This document shows, in pieces, positions 36,685-47,210 of a stretch of DNA of 64,000 nt. The notes under the pieces were generated by a model. It was not told the DNA's origin, made no database searches, and saw nothing but the letters and a program-made list of their open reading frames with translations. The position numbers and the translations under genes are program-made. Source of the DNA: Vogesella urethralis (GTDB lineage: Bacteria > Pseudomonadota > Gammaproteobacteria > Burkholderiales > Chromobacteriaceae); NCBI RefSeq assembly GCF_007644045.2, contig NZ_VMDW02000057.1:38499-102498 (forward strand). The letters run 5' to 3'. Every line of letters begins with the position of its first letter. Within the stretch, counting starts at the first letter, position 1.

Positions 36685-37792
36685 CGATACGGTTGCGCCC
36701 GCCCCGTTTGGCCTCGTACAGCAGGTCGTCGGCCTGGTGCAGCAGTTTTTCCGGATTGATCTCCACGTTGTCCCAGCACACCAGCCCGGCCGAGAACGTG
36801 CAGCGCAGCGCCGGTTCGTGCGCCAGCAATACCTCGGCAGCGAAACCCTCGCGCAGCTGCTCCAGTTTACGGCGCGCGTCCTCCAGCGATGCGCCGGGCA
36901 TCAGCACGCAAAACTCCTCGCCGCCATAGCGGGCAAACACGTCCTGAGTGCGCAGCGACTGGCGGAAATACTGCGCCAGCCGCCGCAGCACCTCGTCACC
37001 GGCGGCGTGACCGTAGCGGTCGTTTACCTGCTTGAAATGATCGACATCCAGCATCGCCATCGCCACACAGGGGTACAGCGGCATGCCTTGCTGCAGTTGC
37101 ATCAACGCCTCGTCCAGCCCCCGCCGGTTCAAGGTGCCGGTCAGGCTATCCTGCAGCGTCTCTCGCACCAGGCGCTGGGTACGCCGGCGCAGGATCACCA
37201 ACAGAAAACCAAAGCAACCATAGATGGTGGCGGTGGTGGCAAACAGGTACAGCAGCGGCTCGGCCACTTCCATCCATATGCCGTGCTCGTCATGCACCGC
37301 CAGCAAGCCCACCCGCAGGATGAATGTCAGCCCGCCCAGACTGTACAGGGTGGTCAGAATCCGGTAGCCCTGCGGAATCAGCCGCTCTATCTGCCAGTGC
37401 AGCCAGGCCAGACGGAAAAACACCAGCCCCAGTGCTGCGGCATTGCCTATCTCGGCCCACGCCAGCGGTAGCAAGGGGGTATTGACGGCGACCGTCAGCA
37501 GCCACAGGCCTACCCCCGGCGCAAACCAGCTGGGCCTGTTCTGTAACAGCGACAGCACCAGAGAGAACTGCAGATAGCCGCCCAGCAACAAGCCCATGCT
37601 CAGCGCGTCCAGACTGCGCCAATGCACCATGGGCTGGGCCTCGATCAGCAAGCCGACGGCAATGCACAGGCAACCTTGCAGCCACAGGCGCCGCTCCCAG
37701 GCAAGCTCGCTGTGGCCAGCGGCAAAACGCCAGCTACTCCAGCCCACCAGAATAATGGTGAGGGCGATGGGCAGGATGTGGATATCGAACAT
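36671..37792 (-). CDS. membrane diguanylate cyclase
   Basis: 373 aa. About six hydrophobic helices in residues 5-200 form an unnamed membrane sensor; the GGDEF domain follows (about 210-370) with intact GGEEF and I-site RTQD five residues before it. Its 3' end overlaps the 3' end of the other cyclase gene by 14 bp on the opposite strand, so the two converge. Confidence 0.92.
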   Translation of the reverse strand: MFDIHILPIALTIILVGWSSWRFAAGHSELAWERRLWLQGCLCIAVGLLIEAQPMVHWRSLDALSMGLLLGGYLQFSLVLSLLQNRPSWFAPGVGLWLLTVAVNTPLLPLAWAEIGNAAALGLVFFRLAWLHWQIERLIPQGYRILTTLYSLGGLTFILRVGLLAVHDEHGIWMEVAEPLLYLFATTATIYGCFGFLLVILRRRTQRLVRETLQDSLTGTLNRRGLDEALMQLQQGMPLYPCVAMAMLDVDHFKQVNDRYGHAAGDEVLRRLAQYFRQSLRTQDVFARYGGEEFCVLMPGASLEDARRKLEQLREGFAAEVLLAHEPALRCTFSAGLVCWDNVEINPEKLLHQADDLLYEAKRGGRNRIVTPA

Positions 37793-37821
37793 GCCTGTCT
37801 CCGTACGGCAGTGTTACCTCG

Positions 37822-38382
37822 TTATAGCGCAGCCCCGACAGGCATTGCGGCCAACCTGGGTGCACCGGGAGCCCGGCAGGCCAGGTGCCACATGTCGTGC
37901 GATTGCCCGTGCAGGCAGAACGACTGCTCGCTGTGGCCATACTGGGCAAAGCCGTTGCGCAGCAGCACCGCGCGCGAAGCCGGGTTGTGCTGGCCTACGT
38001 GCGCTTCCAGCCGCCACAAGCCCAGCGGCCCGAACGCCAGCTGCTGCAGCTGGGCGACCGCTGCCGACGCCCAGCCGCGCCCGCAGGCGTGCTCGGCCAA
38101 GCGGTAACCCAAGGTGGCGCGGTTGAAATACGGTCGCTCGACGGCGGTAAGGTTGATGCGGCCAACGATGGCGTCTTGATGCAGGATCAGGAAAGCATAA
38201 CCGTGGTCGCCGGCGGCGCCTTGCTGCAAGGCCAGGATGCTATCGGCCACCGCGTCTGGCTGATAGAAGGCCGGGGCACGGGCGTTGATCCAGCATTCGA
38301 AGAAGGCACGGTTGGCCAATTCGAACGCCAGCAGTTCGTCCACGTCGTCCAGCGTAGGCGGACGGAGTTGTATCTCGGACAT
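37822..38382 (-). CDS. GNAT N-acetyltransferase (RimJ/RimL-like)
   Basis: 186 aa starting MSEIQLRPPTLDDVDELLAF. The acetyl-CoA loop is GYRLAEHACGRGWASAAV and the C-terminal strand is LEAHVGQHNPASRAVLLRNGF, the RimJ/RimL pattern. The upstream open frame to 38478 lacks a plausible start. Substrate (protein N-terminus or small amine) unknown. Confidence 0.85.
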   Translation of the reverse strand: MSEIQLRPPTLDDVDELLAFELANRAFFECWINARAPAFYQPDAVADSILALQQGAAGDHGYAFLILHQDAIVGRINLTAVERPYFNRATLGYRLAEHACGRGWASAAVAQLQQLAFGPLGLWRLEAHVGQHNPASRAVLLRNGFAQYGHSEQSFCLHGQSHDMWHLACRAPGAPRLAAMPVGAAL

Positions 38383-38431
38383 GGCGTGTCCTTCGGTAGG
38401 TTGCCACCGTGCGCGGGGCGGCGACGGCGAA

Positions 38432-38461
38432 GAAAAACCCTGGCTGTCGGGTAACCAGGGT
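38432..38461 (-). terminator. intrinsic terminator of polA
   Basis: On the minus strand ACCCTGG, a loop of about 11 nt and CCAGGGT run into TTTTTC. It lies between the polA stop (38540) and the acetyltransferase start. Confidence 0.75.
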
Positions 38462-38474
38462 GCGGTGTAAAGGT

Positions 38475-38501
38475 GCAAGGCCGCCCGCCGGGCGGCCTTG
38501 C
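38475..38501. repeat. GC-rich inverted repeat downstream of polA
   Basis: A 12-bp-arm palindrome (GCAAGGCCGCCC and its complement, 3-nt loop) with no U-tract of its own. It may reinforce the neighbouring terminator or stabilise the polA 3' end. Confidence 0.5.
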
Positions 38502-38539
38502 TCGCAGGCCTGCGGCCAACCTTGTGCGCGGGTGCGGGC

Positions 38540-41344
<2,805 letters not shown>

Positions 41345-41363
41345 AATCAAAAAGGGCTAAGGT

Positions 41364-42092
41364 ATGGGCTTGCACGATAAATTACCGCAAACAAGCGACC
41401 GTTACGCGATGATGCAACGCTTCCGCGCGCGCGAGGCGTGGCACGTGATGAAGATTTTGTCGGAATTCGTCGAATCCGCCGAAGAGCTGCAGACCATTAC
41501 CCCGGCCGTCAGCATCTTCGGCAGCGCACGAACCCCGCGTGACCACCCGTATTATAAGCTCACCGAGGACGTGGCCCGTCTGCTTTCCGACGCCGGCTTC
41601 TCGGTAATCTCCGGCGGCGGCCCCGGCATCATGGAGGCGGCCAACAAGGGCGCCTTCTACGGCAAGAGCCCATCGGTGGGCCTCAACATCGTGCTGCCGC
41701 ACGAACAGCGCCCCAACGAATACCAGGACCTCAGCCTGAAATTCGACCACTTCTTCAGCCGCAAGGTGATGTTCGTCAAGCACGCGCTGGCGTATGTGGT
41801 GATGCCGGGCGGCTTCGGCACGCTGGACGAGATGTTCGAGGCGCTGACGCTGATCCAGACCGGCAAGAGCCGCAAGATGCCCATCATCCTGTGCGGCAGC
41901 GCCTTCTGGGGCGGGCTGCTGGATTGGGTACGCGAACGGCTGGCCGGTGAAGGCATGATCAACCCGGACGACCTCGACCTGCTGCAGCTGATCGACGAGC
42001 CGAAGGAAATCGTGGAAACCATCTTCCGCTTCTACGAAACCCGTGGCTTCGACACGCTGCCGGAAGAGCGCGAGCAGCTGCTAAACCTGTAG
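41364..42092 (+). CDS. LOG-family protein (TIGR00730, Rossmann fold)
   Basis: 242 aa. VSIFGSARTPRDHPYY, ISGGGPGIMEAANKGA and MPGGFGTLDEMFE are the family motifs; the last includes the catalytic Arg/Glu-type PGGxGTxxE. The family hydrolyses nucleoside 5'-monophosphates (cytokinin-activating type in plants); the bacterial role is often purine nucleotide salvage. The SD is weak. Confidence 0.9.
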   Translation: MGLHDKLPQTSDRYAMMQRFRAREAWHVMKILSEFVESAEELQTITPAVSIFGSARTPRDHPYYKLTEDVARLLSDAGFSVISGGGPGIMEAANKGAFYGKSPSVGLNIVLPHEQRPNEYQDLSLKFDHFFSRKVMFVKHALAYVVMPGGFGTLDEMFEALTLIQTGKSRKMPIILCGSAFWGGLLDWVRERLAGEGMINPDDLDLLQLIDEPKEIVETIFRFYETRGFDTLPEEREQLLNL

Positions 42093-42155
42093 AATGAGGG
42101 CGACAGAGGGGGCAACAGCCCCCCGCCCTCAAGCCCAGGACCAAGGAAACCCCTC

Positions 42156-42470
42156 ATGCAGCGCCTTTTGCTGGCCACCTTGCTGGTGGCCTCGCTGACG
42201 GCTTATGCCGACACCCCGGCCGTTGTGCCGCCCCCGCCACCCCTGAAGCCGGCCACCATCAGCGGCCCGGAACCGGAAGTGAAAGTGTTCCAGAACGGCC
42301 CCGATACCGTGGAAGAGTACCGCATGAACGGCAAACTCTACATGGTGAAGGTCAGCCCGCAGGGGGCACCGGCCTACTACCTGCTGGACAACGAAGGCCA
42401 TGGCACGCTGCAGCGCGTCTCCCCCAACCAGCCGCCGCGTACCCCGAGCTGGGTGCTGATGACGTTCTGA
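42156..42470 (+). CDS. DUF2782 periplasmic protein
   Basis: 104 aa with signal peptide (MQRLLLATLLVASLTAYA), a Pro-rich stretch and the conserved EEYRMNGKLYMVKVSPQGAP block. Family knowledge: DUF2782 proteins are encoded next to thrB in Neisseriales and other Betaproteobacteria. Function unknown. Ten bp separate it from thrB. Confidence 0.85.
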   Translation: MQRLLLATLLVASLTAYADTPAVVPPPPPLKPATISGPEPEVKVFQNGPDTVEEYRMNGKLYMVKVSPQGAPAYYLLDNEGHGTLQRVSPNQPPRTPSWVLMTF

Positions 42471-42480
42471 GGAGCCCGCC

Positions 42481-43419
42481 GTGTCCGTTTACACCTCTGT
42501 TACCGATAGCGAGATGCGCAGCTGGCTGCAGCGCTACGCGCTGGGCGAGCTGGTCGAGCTCAAGGGCATCGCCGCCGGCATCACCAATACCAATTACTTC
42601 GTTACCACCACGCACGGCCGTTACGTGCTGACGCTGTTCGAAGTACTGAAACTGGAAGAACTGCCGTACTTCCTCAAGCTGAAGAGCCACCTGTCGCGCC
42701 ACGGCGTGGCCTGCCCGGCGCCGATTGCCGACCATACCGACAGCTTTGCCTCGCTACTGGCCGGCAAGCCGGCTTGCCTGGTCAGCTGCCTGCACGGCGG
42801 CGACGTCAGCGCCCCGAATGCCGCGCAATGCCAAGCCGTCGGAGAAATGCTGGCGCAAATGCACCAGGCCGGCCAGACCTTCCCCCTGCGCATGGACAAC
42901 CCGCGCGGCCCGGCGTGGTGGAGCCACACTGCCGCCGAACTCTACGCGGCCATGCCGGCTGAAGACGCCGCCACGCTGCGCGAGGAAATCGCGTTCCAGG
43001 GTAGCCACCGCTTCGACTTCCTGCCGCAGGGCGTCATCCACGCCGACCTGTTCAAGGACAACGTGCTGATGGACGGCGACCGCATCGCCGGCTTCATCGA
43101 CTTCTACTACGCCTGCAACGACATCCTGCTGTACGACGTGGCCATTGCGCTGAACGACTGGGCGCGCCTGCCGGACGGCAGCATCGATGCCACCCTGGCG
43201 CGCGCACTGCTGGCCGGCTACCAGTCGGTACGCCCGTTCAGCGCCGACGAGCTGACCGCGTGGCCGGTGATGCTGCGCGCTGGCGCCCTGCGCTTCTGGG
43301 TATCGCGCCTGCTGGACTTCCACCGGCCGGCAGCGGGTGAACTGACGTTCACCAAAGACCCGGGCGTCTTCCAGCGCCTGTTGGCCGCACACCGCGAACG
43401 CCAGGATTTCTGGCTGTAA
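42481..43419 (+). CDS. thrB: homoserine kinase
   Basis: 312-aa aminoglycoside-phosphotransferase-fold ThrB that phosphorylates homoserine for threonine synthesis, competing with MetX for homoserine. GTG start with SD GAGG. Motifs: GIAAGITNTNYFV (ATP loop) and VIHADLFKDNVLMD followed by GFIDFYYAC (catalytic loop and DFG-like Asp). Confidence 0.92.
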   Translation: MSVYTSVTDSEMRSWLQRYALGELVELKGIAAGITNTNYFVTTTHGRYVLTLFEVLKLEELPYFLKLKSHLSRHGVACPAPIADHTDSFASLLAGKPACLVSCLHGGDVSAPNAAQCQAVGEMLAQMHQAGQTFPLRMDNPRGPAWWSHTAAELYAAMPAEDAATLREEIAFQGSHRFDFLPQGVIHADLFKDNVLMDGDRIAGFIDFYYACNDILLYDVAIALNDWARLPDGSIDATLARALLAGYQSVRPFSADELTAWPVMLRAGALRFWVSRLLDFHRPAAGELTFTKDPGVFQRLLAAHRERQDFWL

Positions 43420-43444
43420 TTGCAGTAATAATTTATCGAAATAA

Positions 43445-43484
43445 CGGGTCGCGCCTAAGCATACAAACTGCATATTGCGACCCG
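43445..43484 (+). repeat. stem-loop in the leader of the outer-membrane barrel gene
   Basis: CGGGTCGC and GCGACCCG form an 8-bp stem around a 24-nt loop, between thrB and the barrel gene. No U-tract follows, so a terminator is unlikely; a 5'-UTR structure or mRNA-stability element is more plausible. Ends about 50 bp before the start codon. Confidence 0.4.
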
Positions 43485-43534
43485 CCGTGCTAGCCACTAC
43501 CATGCAGCACTCACTCAACGCACGGAGAACCGAC

Positions 43535-44125
43535 ATGAAAAAGTCTCTGGCCCTGCTGGCTCTGCTGGCACCGCTGGCTGCCCACGCCGTAGATAGCAGC
43601 AAAGACGAATACATCGGCGGCAACCTGTCGCTGTCGCGCCACAGCGTCGGCATGGGCAATGCCACCTACAATACCCACACCAAATCCGATAGCAACGACA
43701 CCGGCTTCGGTCTGCGTGCCGGCTTCTACAGCCACGACAACCTGTCGTGGGAACTGGATTACCAGGACTACGGCAAAAACGTTCGCAACTACAGTGGCGG
43801 CGGCAAAGTCGAGTCCACCCTGAGCAGCGTCGGCATCAGCGCCATCGGTCACCTGCCGCTGAGCCAGCAACTGGGGCTGTACGGCCGCGTGGGTCTGGCC
43901 CGCGTGGAAAGCAAGACCACGGCCAGCGGCAGCATTACCAATACCAACTTCAAGGCCCGCAAGACTGTTCCGGTCATCGGTATCGGTCTGGAAAGCCAGC
44001 TCAGCCCGGAAATGCGCGGTTACGTGGAATACACGCAGACCGGCAAGGTAAAATCCACTACCGGCGGTGCCGAAGATACGCACTCTGCCTCCCGCCTGAG
44101 CGCCGGCGTGACTTATCATTACTAA
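43535..44125 (+). CDS. small outer-membrane beta-barrel protein
   Basis: 196 aa from MKKSLALLALLAPLAAHA (signal peptide). Alternating hydrophobic strands (GFGLRAGFYSHDNLSWELDY, YVEYTQTG, LSAGVTYHY) and an aromatic C-terminal Tyr fit an 8-stranded OmpA/OmpW/Opa-like barrel. Good SD (GGAG). Function unknown; possibly regulated by the RstAB-like pair next door. Confidence 0.82.
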   Translation: MKKSLALLALLAPLAAHAVDSSKDEYIGGNLSLSRHSVGMGNATYNTHTKSDSNDTGFGLRAGFYSHDNLSWELDYQDYGKNVRNYSGGGKVESTLSSVGISAIGHLPLSQQLGLYGRVGLARVESKTTASGSITNTNFKARKTVPVIGIGLESQLSPEMRGYVEYTQTGKVKSTTGGAEDTHSASRLSAGVTYHY

Positions 44126-44143
44126 GCCGCCCGTTGTGCACGC

Positions 44144-44170
44144 AACAGCCCGCGCCGCGGGCTGTTTTGT
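44144..44170 (+). terminator. intrinsic terminator of the barrel gene at 43535
   Basis: AACAGCCCGC, a 3-nt loop and GCGGGCTGTT followed by TTGTTTTGTT, 18 bp past the stop codon. Confidence 0.88.
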
Positions 44171-44205
44171 TTTGTTACCCCAGCCACCTACACGCGAGAT
44201 TCCGT

Positions 44206-44907
44206 ATGTCCCCACGCCTGCTACTCGTCGAAGATGACCAACGCCTGGCCGACCTGGTCAAGGTATATCTGGGCAAGCACGGCTACGACGTGCTGCACCA
44301 CGGTCGCGGCGATACCGCGGCCGATGTCATCCTGGCGGAAAACCCCGACCTGGTCATTCTGGACGTCATGCTGCCAGGCAAGGACGGCTTCGAGGTTTGC
44401 CGCGACATCCGCCCGCGCTACCACGGCCGCATATTGATGATGACCGCGCGCGACGAGGAAATCGACGAAATCCTGGGCCTGGAGCTGGGGGCTGACGATT
44501 ACCTCACCAAACCGGTCGAGCCACGGCGTCTGCTGGCGCGTATCCGTGCGCTGCTGCGCCGTAGCGACAGCGATGCCGGGCAGGCCAGCGAAGATGGCCG
44601 CATCGTGTTCGGCCAGTTCAGCATCAGCCAGGCCACCCGCGAAGCCGTGCTGGGCAGCGACGCGCTGGAGCTCACCACCGCCGAATTCGACCTGCTGTGG
44701 CTGCTGGCCAGCCACGCCGGCGAAATCCTGTCGCGCGACGACATCATGAACGCGCTGCGCGGCATCGGCTTCGACGGGCTGGACCGCTCCATCGACGCGC
44801 GTATCTCGCGCTTGCGCAAAAAGCTGGGCGACAACCCCGACACCCCCACCCGCATCAAGACGGTACGCGGCAAAGGCTACCTGTTCTCGCGGAGCGACTG
44901 GGAGTGA
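44206..44907 (+). CDS. rstA: OmpR-family response regulator (RstA-like)
   Basis: 233 aa: receiver domain with LLVEDD and the phospho-acceptor Asp in LVILDVMLPGKDG, then a winged-helix DNA-binding domain ending IKTVRGKGYLFS. Translationally coupled to the kinase (GTGA overlap). The RstA name rests mainly on the kinase's resemblance to RstB. Confidence 0.85.
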   Translation: MSPRLLLVEDDQRLADLVKVYLGKHGYDVLHHGRGDTAADVILAENPDLVILDVMLPGKDGFEVCRDIRPRYHGRILMMTARDEEIDEILGLELGADDYLTKPVEPRRLLARIRALLRRSDSDAGQASEDGRIVFGQFSISQATREAVLGSDALELTTAEFDLLWLLASHAGEILSRDDIMNALRGIGFDGLDRSIDARISRLRKKLGDNPDTPTRIKTVRGKGYLFSRSDWE

Positions 44908-46238
44908 AGCCGCCTGCCACCCTGGCCGGGCTGTTTGCGCGTTATTTCGTGCAAACCATGGTGGTGCAGTTCGTACTGCTGCTGGGTTTTGTCACCCTGC
45001 TGATTTTTCTGACCTCCGGCGCCGACCGCGACCGCATCGAGCAGCAGATGGACGGCACCGTGCGCATGATCCAGCGCGAACTGCTGAGCCAGCCGCCAGC
45101 CCGTCGTCAGGCTGAGCTGAACAGTATCCGCGAGTTGTTCACCTACCCGGTAAAACTGCTACCGGGCCTGCCTGCCGAGCTGGATGACAATGCCCGCGCC
45201 CGCCTGGCCAGCGGCCACAGCTGGCTGGACTACGGTAACGAGCTACTGTACGCGCCGTTACCGGGCACACGCCAGGTGCTGCAGCTGGGGCCGCTGAACC
45301 AGGGCACCGAACAGCACAACTTCCTGCAAAGCGAGTGGGGGCTGTTCCTGCTGTGGTTCGTGTTCTTCGGCGTGCCGATGGCGGCGCTGATTTACCTGAA
45401 CCTGCGCCCGCACTGGCAGTCGCTGCTGGCGCTGCGCAGCACCGCCACGCAACTGGCCGAAGGCGACCTGTCAGCCCGTGTCGGCCAGTTGAACAGCCCG
45501 CTGTTTGCACCGCTGTCCACCGTCATCAACGACATGGCCACCCGGCTGGAACGCCAGGTGGAAACGCGGCAGGCATTGGCCCACGCCGTGGCACACGAAC
45601 TGCGTACGCCGGTGGCACGGCTGCGCTTCGGGCTATCGATGCTGGACGAGGCCGAAGACGACAACGAGCGCCAGCACTACCGCGAAGGCATGGAACGCGA
45701 CCTGACCGAGCTGGACGAGCTGCTCAACATCAGCCTCAGCTACGCGCGGCTGGACCGCGGCGAAGTGAGCCTGCAATACGAAACCGTCGACCTCAACGAA
45801 TGGTTTGACGACCTGATCCAGCTGATGCAGCCGCTCTGCCCGCCGCACCTGACGCTGGGCCTGGACTGCGCCGCAGGCAGCACCACCTTCGACCGCAAAC
45901 TGATGTACGTGGCCACCCGCAACCTGCTGCTGAACGCCTTCAAGTACGCCACCAGCCGGGTACAGATGACGGTGCGGCTGGAAGGCGGCCAACTGCAGAT
46001 TGCGGTGGAAGACGACGGCCCGGGCATTCCGCCAGAAGAATGCGAGCGCATTTTCGAACCGTTCCAGCGCCTGGACCGCTCGCGCGACCGCGCCACCGGC
46101 GGCCACGGCCTGGGGCTGTCGTTCGTGCGGCTGATCACCCTGCACCATGGCGGCAACGCCCGCGCCGGCCGCGCCGGCCTGGGCGGCGCCCGCATGGCAC
46201 TGAGCCTGCCGCAGCACCCGCCCCGCGCCGACGCTTAA
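44904..46238 (+). CDS. rstB: sensor histidine kinase (RstB-like)
   Basis: 444 aa from a GTG overlapping the regulator stop. Two membrane helices (about 15-35 and 140-165) bound a 100-residue periplasmic sensor; HAMP, phospho-acceptor His in VAHELRTPVARLRFGL, then ATPase boxes EDDGPGIPPEECERIFEPF and GGHGLGLSF. LNLRPHWQSLLAL after the second helix is characteristic of RstB. Ligand unknown. Confidence 0.87.
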   Translation: MKPPATLAGLFARYFVQTMVVQFVLLLGFVTLLIFLTSGADRDRIEQQMDGTVRMIQRELLSQPPARRQAELNSIRELFTYPVKLLPGLPAELDDNARARLASGHSWLDYGNELLYAPLPGTRQVLQLGPLNQGTEQHNFLQSEWGLFLLWFVFFGVPMAALIYLNLRPHWQSLLALRSTATQLAEGDLSARVGQLNSPLFAPLSTVINDMATRLERQVETRQALAHAVAHELRTPVARLRFGLSMLDEAEDDNERQHYREGMERDLTELDELLNISLSYARLDRGEVSLQYETVDLNEWFDDLIQLMQPLCPPHLTLGLDCAAGSTTFDRKLMYVATRNLLLNAFKYATSRVQMTVRLEGGQLQIAVEDDGPGIPPEECERIFEPFQRLDRSRDRATGGHGLGLSFVRLITLHHGGNARAGRAGLGGARMALSLPQHPPRADA

Positions 46239-46255
46239 GCGCACTGCCTGCACAC

Positions 46256-46291
46256 GACCCGCCCCGCCACTGCGCGGTGCGGGTCTTTTTC
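46256..46291 (+). terminator. intrinsic terminator of rstAB
   Basis: GACCCGC and GCGGGTC form the stem around a GC-rich loop and are followed by TTTTT, 18 bp past the kinase stop. Confidence 0.85.
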
Positions 46292-46327
46292 ATGGCGCCC
46301 GGGTTGCCGGGCCCGCGCCAAGCGCCG

Positions 46328-46347
46328 CCGTCACACACCGTCACACA
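46328..46347 (+). promoter_or_regulatory. tandem direct repeat, candidate response-regulator box
   Basis: CCGTCACACA occurs twice head to tail with exactly 10-bp period. OmpR-family regulators typically bind such one-turn direct repeats. It lies between rstB and the second barrel gene, about 110 bp before that start, so autoregulation or barrel control by the adjacent regulator is plausible. Confidence 0.45.
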
Positions 46348-46456
46348 GCGGCATGCGGGCCGCACATTCCACCCACGCAAGCGACATAGTGTTAAGCCCT
46401 GCCGCTGGGCACAATGGCTCCATCGACTTCACCAATACCCCCGACAGGAGCTTCAC

Positions 46457-47047
46457 ATGAAAAAGCTGATTCTTGCCTCCATCCTCGCCGCCGCTGGTAC
46501 CACTGCCTTCGCCGCCGACACCGGCACCTACGTGTTCGGTAACCTGGGCGTGTCTGCCAACCAGTGGACCCTGAAAGACGGCGCTGCCGCCAAAGCCGGC
46601 GTAAGCGACAAGAAAGTGAACAACGACGATGCCACCTCCGGCATGGCCGAAATCGGTGTCGGTCAGCGCATCAACGACAACTTCGCCGTTGAGGGCAGCT
46701 ACCTGAACCACGGCGACGCCACCGAGCTGAAAGGTGCCGGCAAGCTGGACTACGACGCCTTTCGTGTCGCTGCACTTGGCATTATCCCTGTGAACGACCA
46801 GTTCGAAGTGTACGGCAAGGTTTCCGCCAGCCACATCCGCAGCAAGTTCACCAGCACCAGCGCGGCGCTGCAGAACAGCAAGGACAGCACCTTCAGCGCC
46901 GGCCTGGGCGTGGGTGCCAACTACAAGCTGAACAAGCAAGTGAGCCTGCGTGCCGAGTACGACGGCATCGGCAACATCAAGCACAAGGACATCACCGACA
47001 CCGCCCCGGTTGGCGCGCTGAAAGTGGGTGTGACCTACCGCTTCTAA
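46457..47047 (+). CDS. small outer-membrane beta-barrel protein
   Basis: 196 aa with signal peptide (MKKLILASILAAAGTTAFA) and strands such as FAVEGSYLNHGD, FEVYGKVSASHIRS and a terminal GVTYRF with the C-terminal Phe typical of BAM substrates. Same length as the barrel at 43535 and sharing the general pattern (central GLGVGANYKLN, lysine-rich loops). Function unknown. Good SD (AGGAG). Confidence 0.82.
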   Translation: MKKLILASILAAAGTTAFAADTGTYVFGNLGVSANQWTLKDGAAAKAGVSDKKVNNDDATSGMAEIGVGQRINDNFAVEGSYLNHGDATELKGAGKLDYDAFRVAALGIIPVNDQFEVYGKVSASHIRSKFTSTSAALQNSKDSTFSAGLGVGANYKLNKQVSLRAEYDGIGNIKHKDITDTAPVGALKVGVTYRF

Positions 47048-47054
47048 ACGACAA

Positions 47055-47090
47055 CAGGCTGGCCGCATAGGCGGGGGCCAGCCTGGTTTT
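47055..47090 (+). terminator. intrinsic terminator of the second barrel gene
   Basis: CAGGCTGGCC and GGCCAGCCTG around an 11-nt loop, followed by GTTTT, just past the stop codon. Confidence 0.85.
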
Positions 47091-47209
47091 ACCGTAGTGC
47101 CCTGTTTCTCCAAACCTCGTGTGTATTCCCTGCCCGCCATGGCGGTGGGCTTCTCCTTAGTGAGTGCTAGTGCGTTGCTTGGCCCGTCCCTTGGACGGGC
47201 ATTTTTTTT
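47091..47209 (+). ncRNA. candidate small RNA or 3'-UTR RNA between two terminators
   Basis: About 110 nt with no reading frame, bounded upstream by the barrel-gene terminator and ended by a strong terminator of its own (47183-47209, T8). It holds a second GC-rich hairpin (CCGCCATGGCGG, 47133-47145 region) and two C/U-rich anti-SD-like patches (TTTCTCC, CTTCTCC). No convincing promoter was recognised, so it could also be an independently ended readthrough tail. Confidence 0.4.
47183..47209 (+). terminator. strong intrinsic terminator of the RNA candidate
   Basis: GCCCGTCC, a CTT loop and GGACGGGC (stem 47182-47200) followed by A and eight T residues on the plus strand. On the minus strand no U-run follows, so it does not serve the EAL gene. 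Confidence 0.88.
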
Positions 47210-47210
47210 G

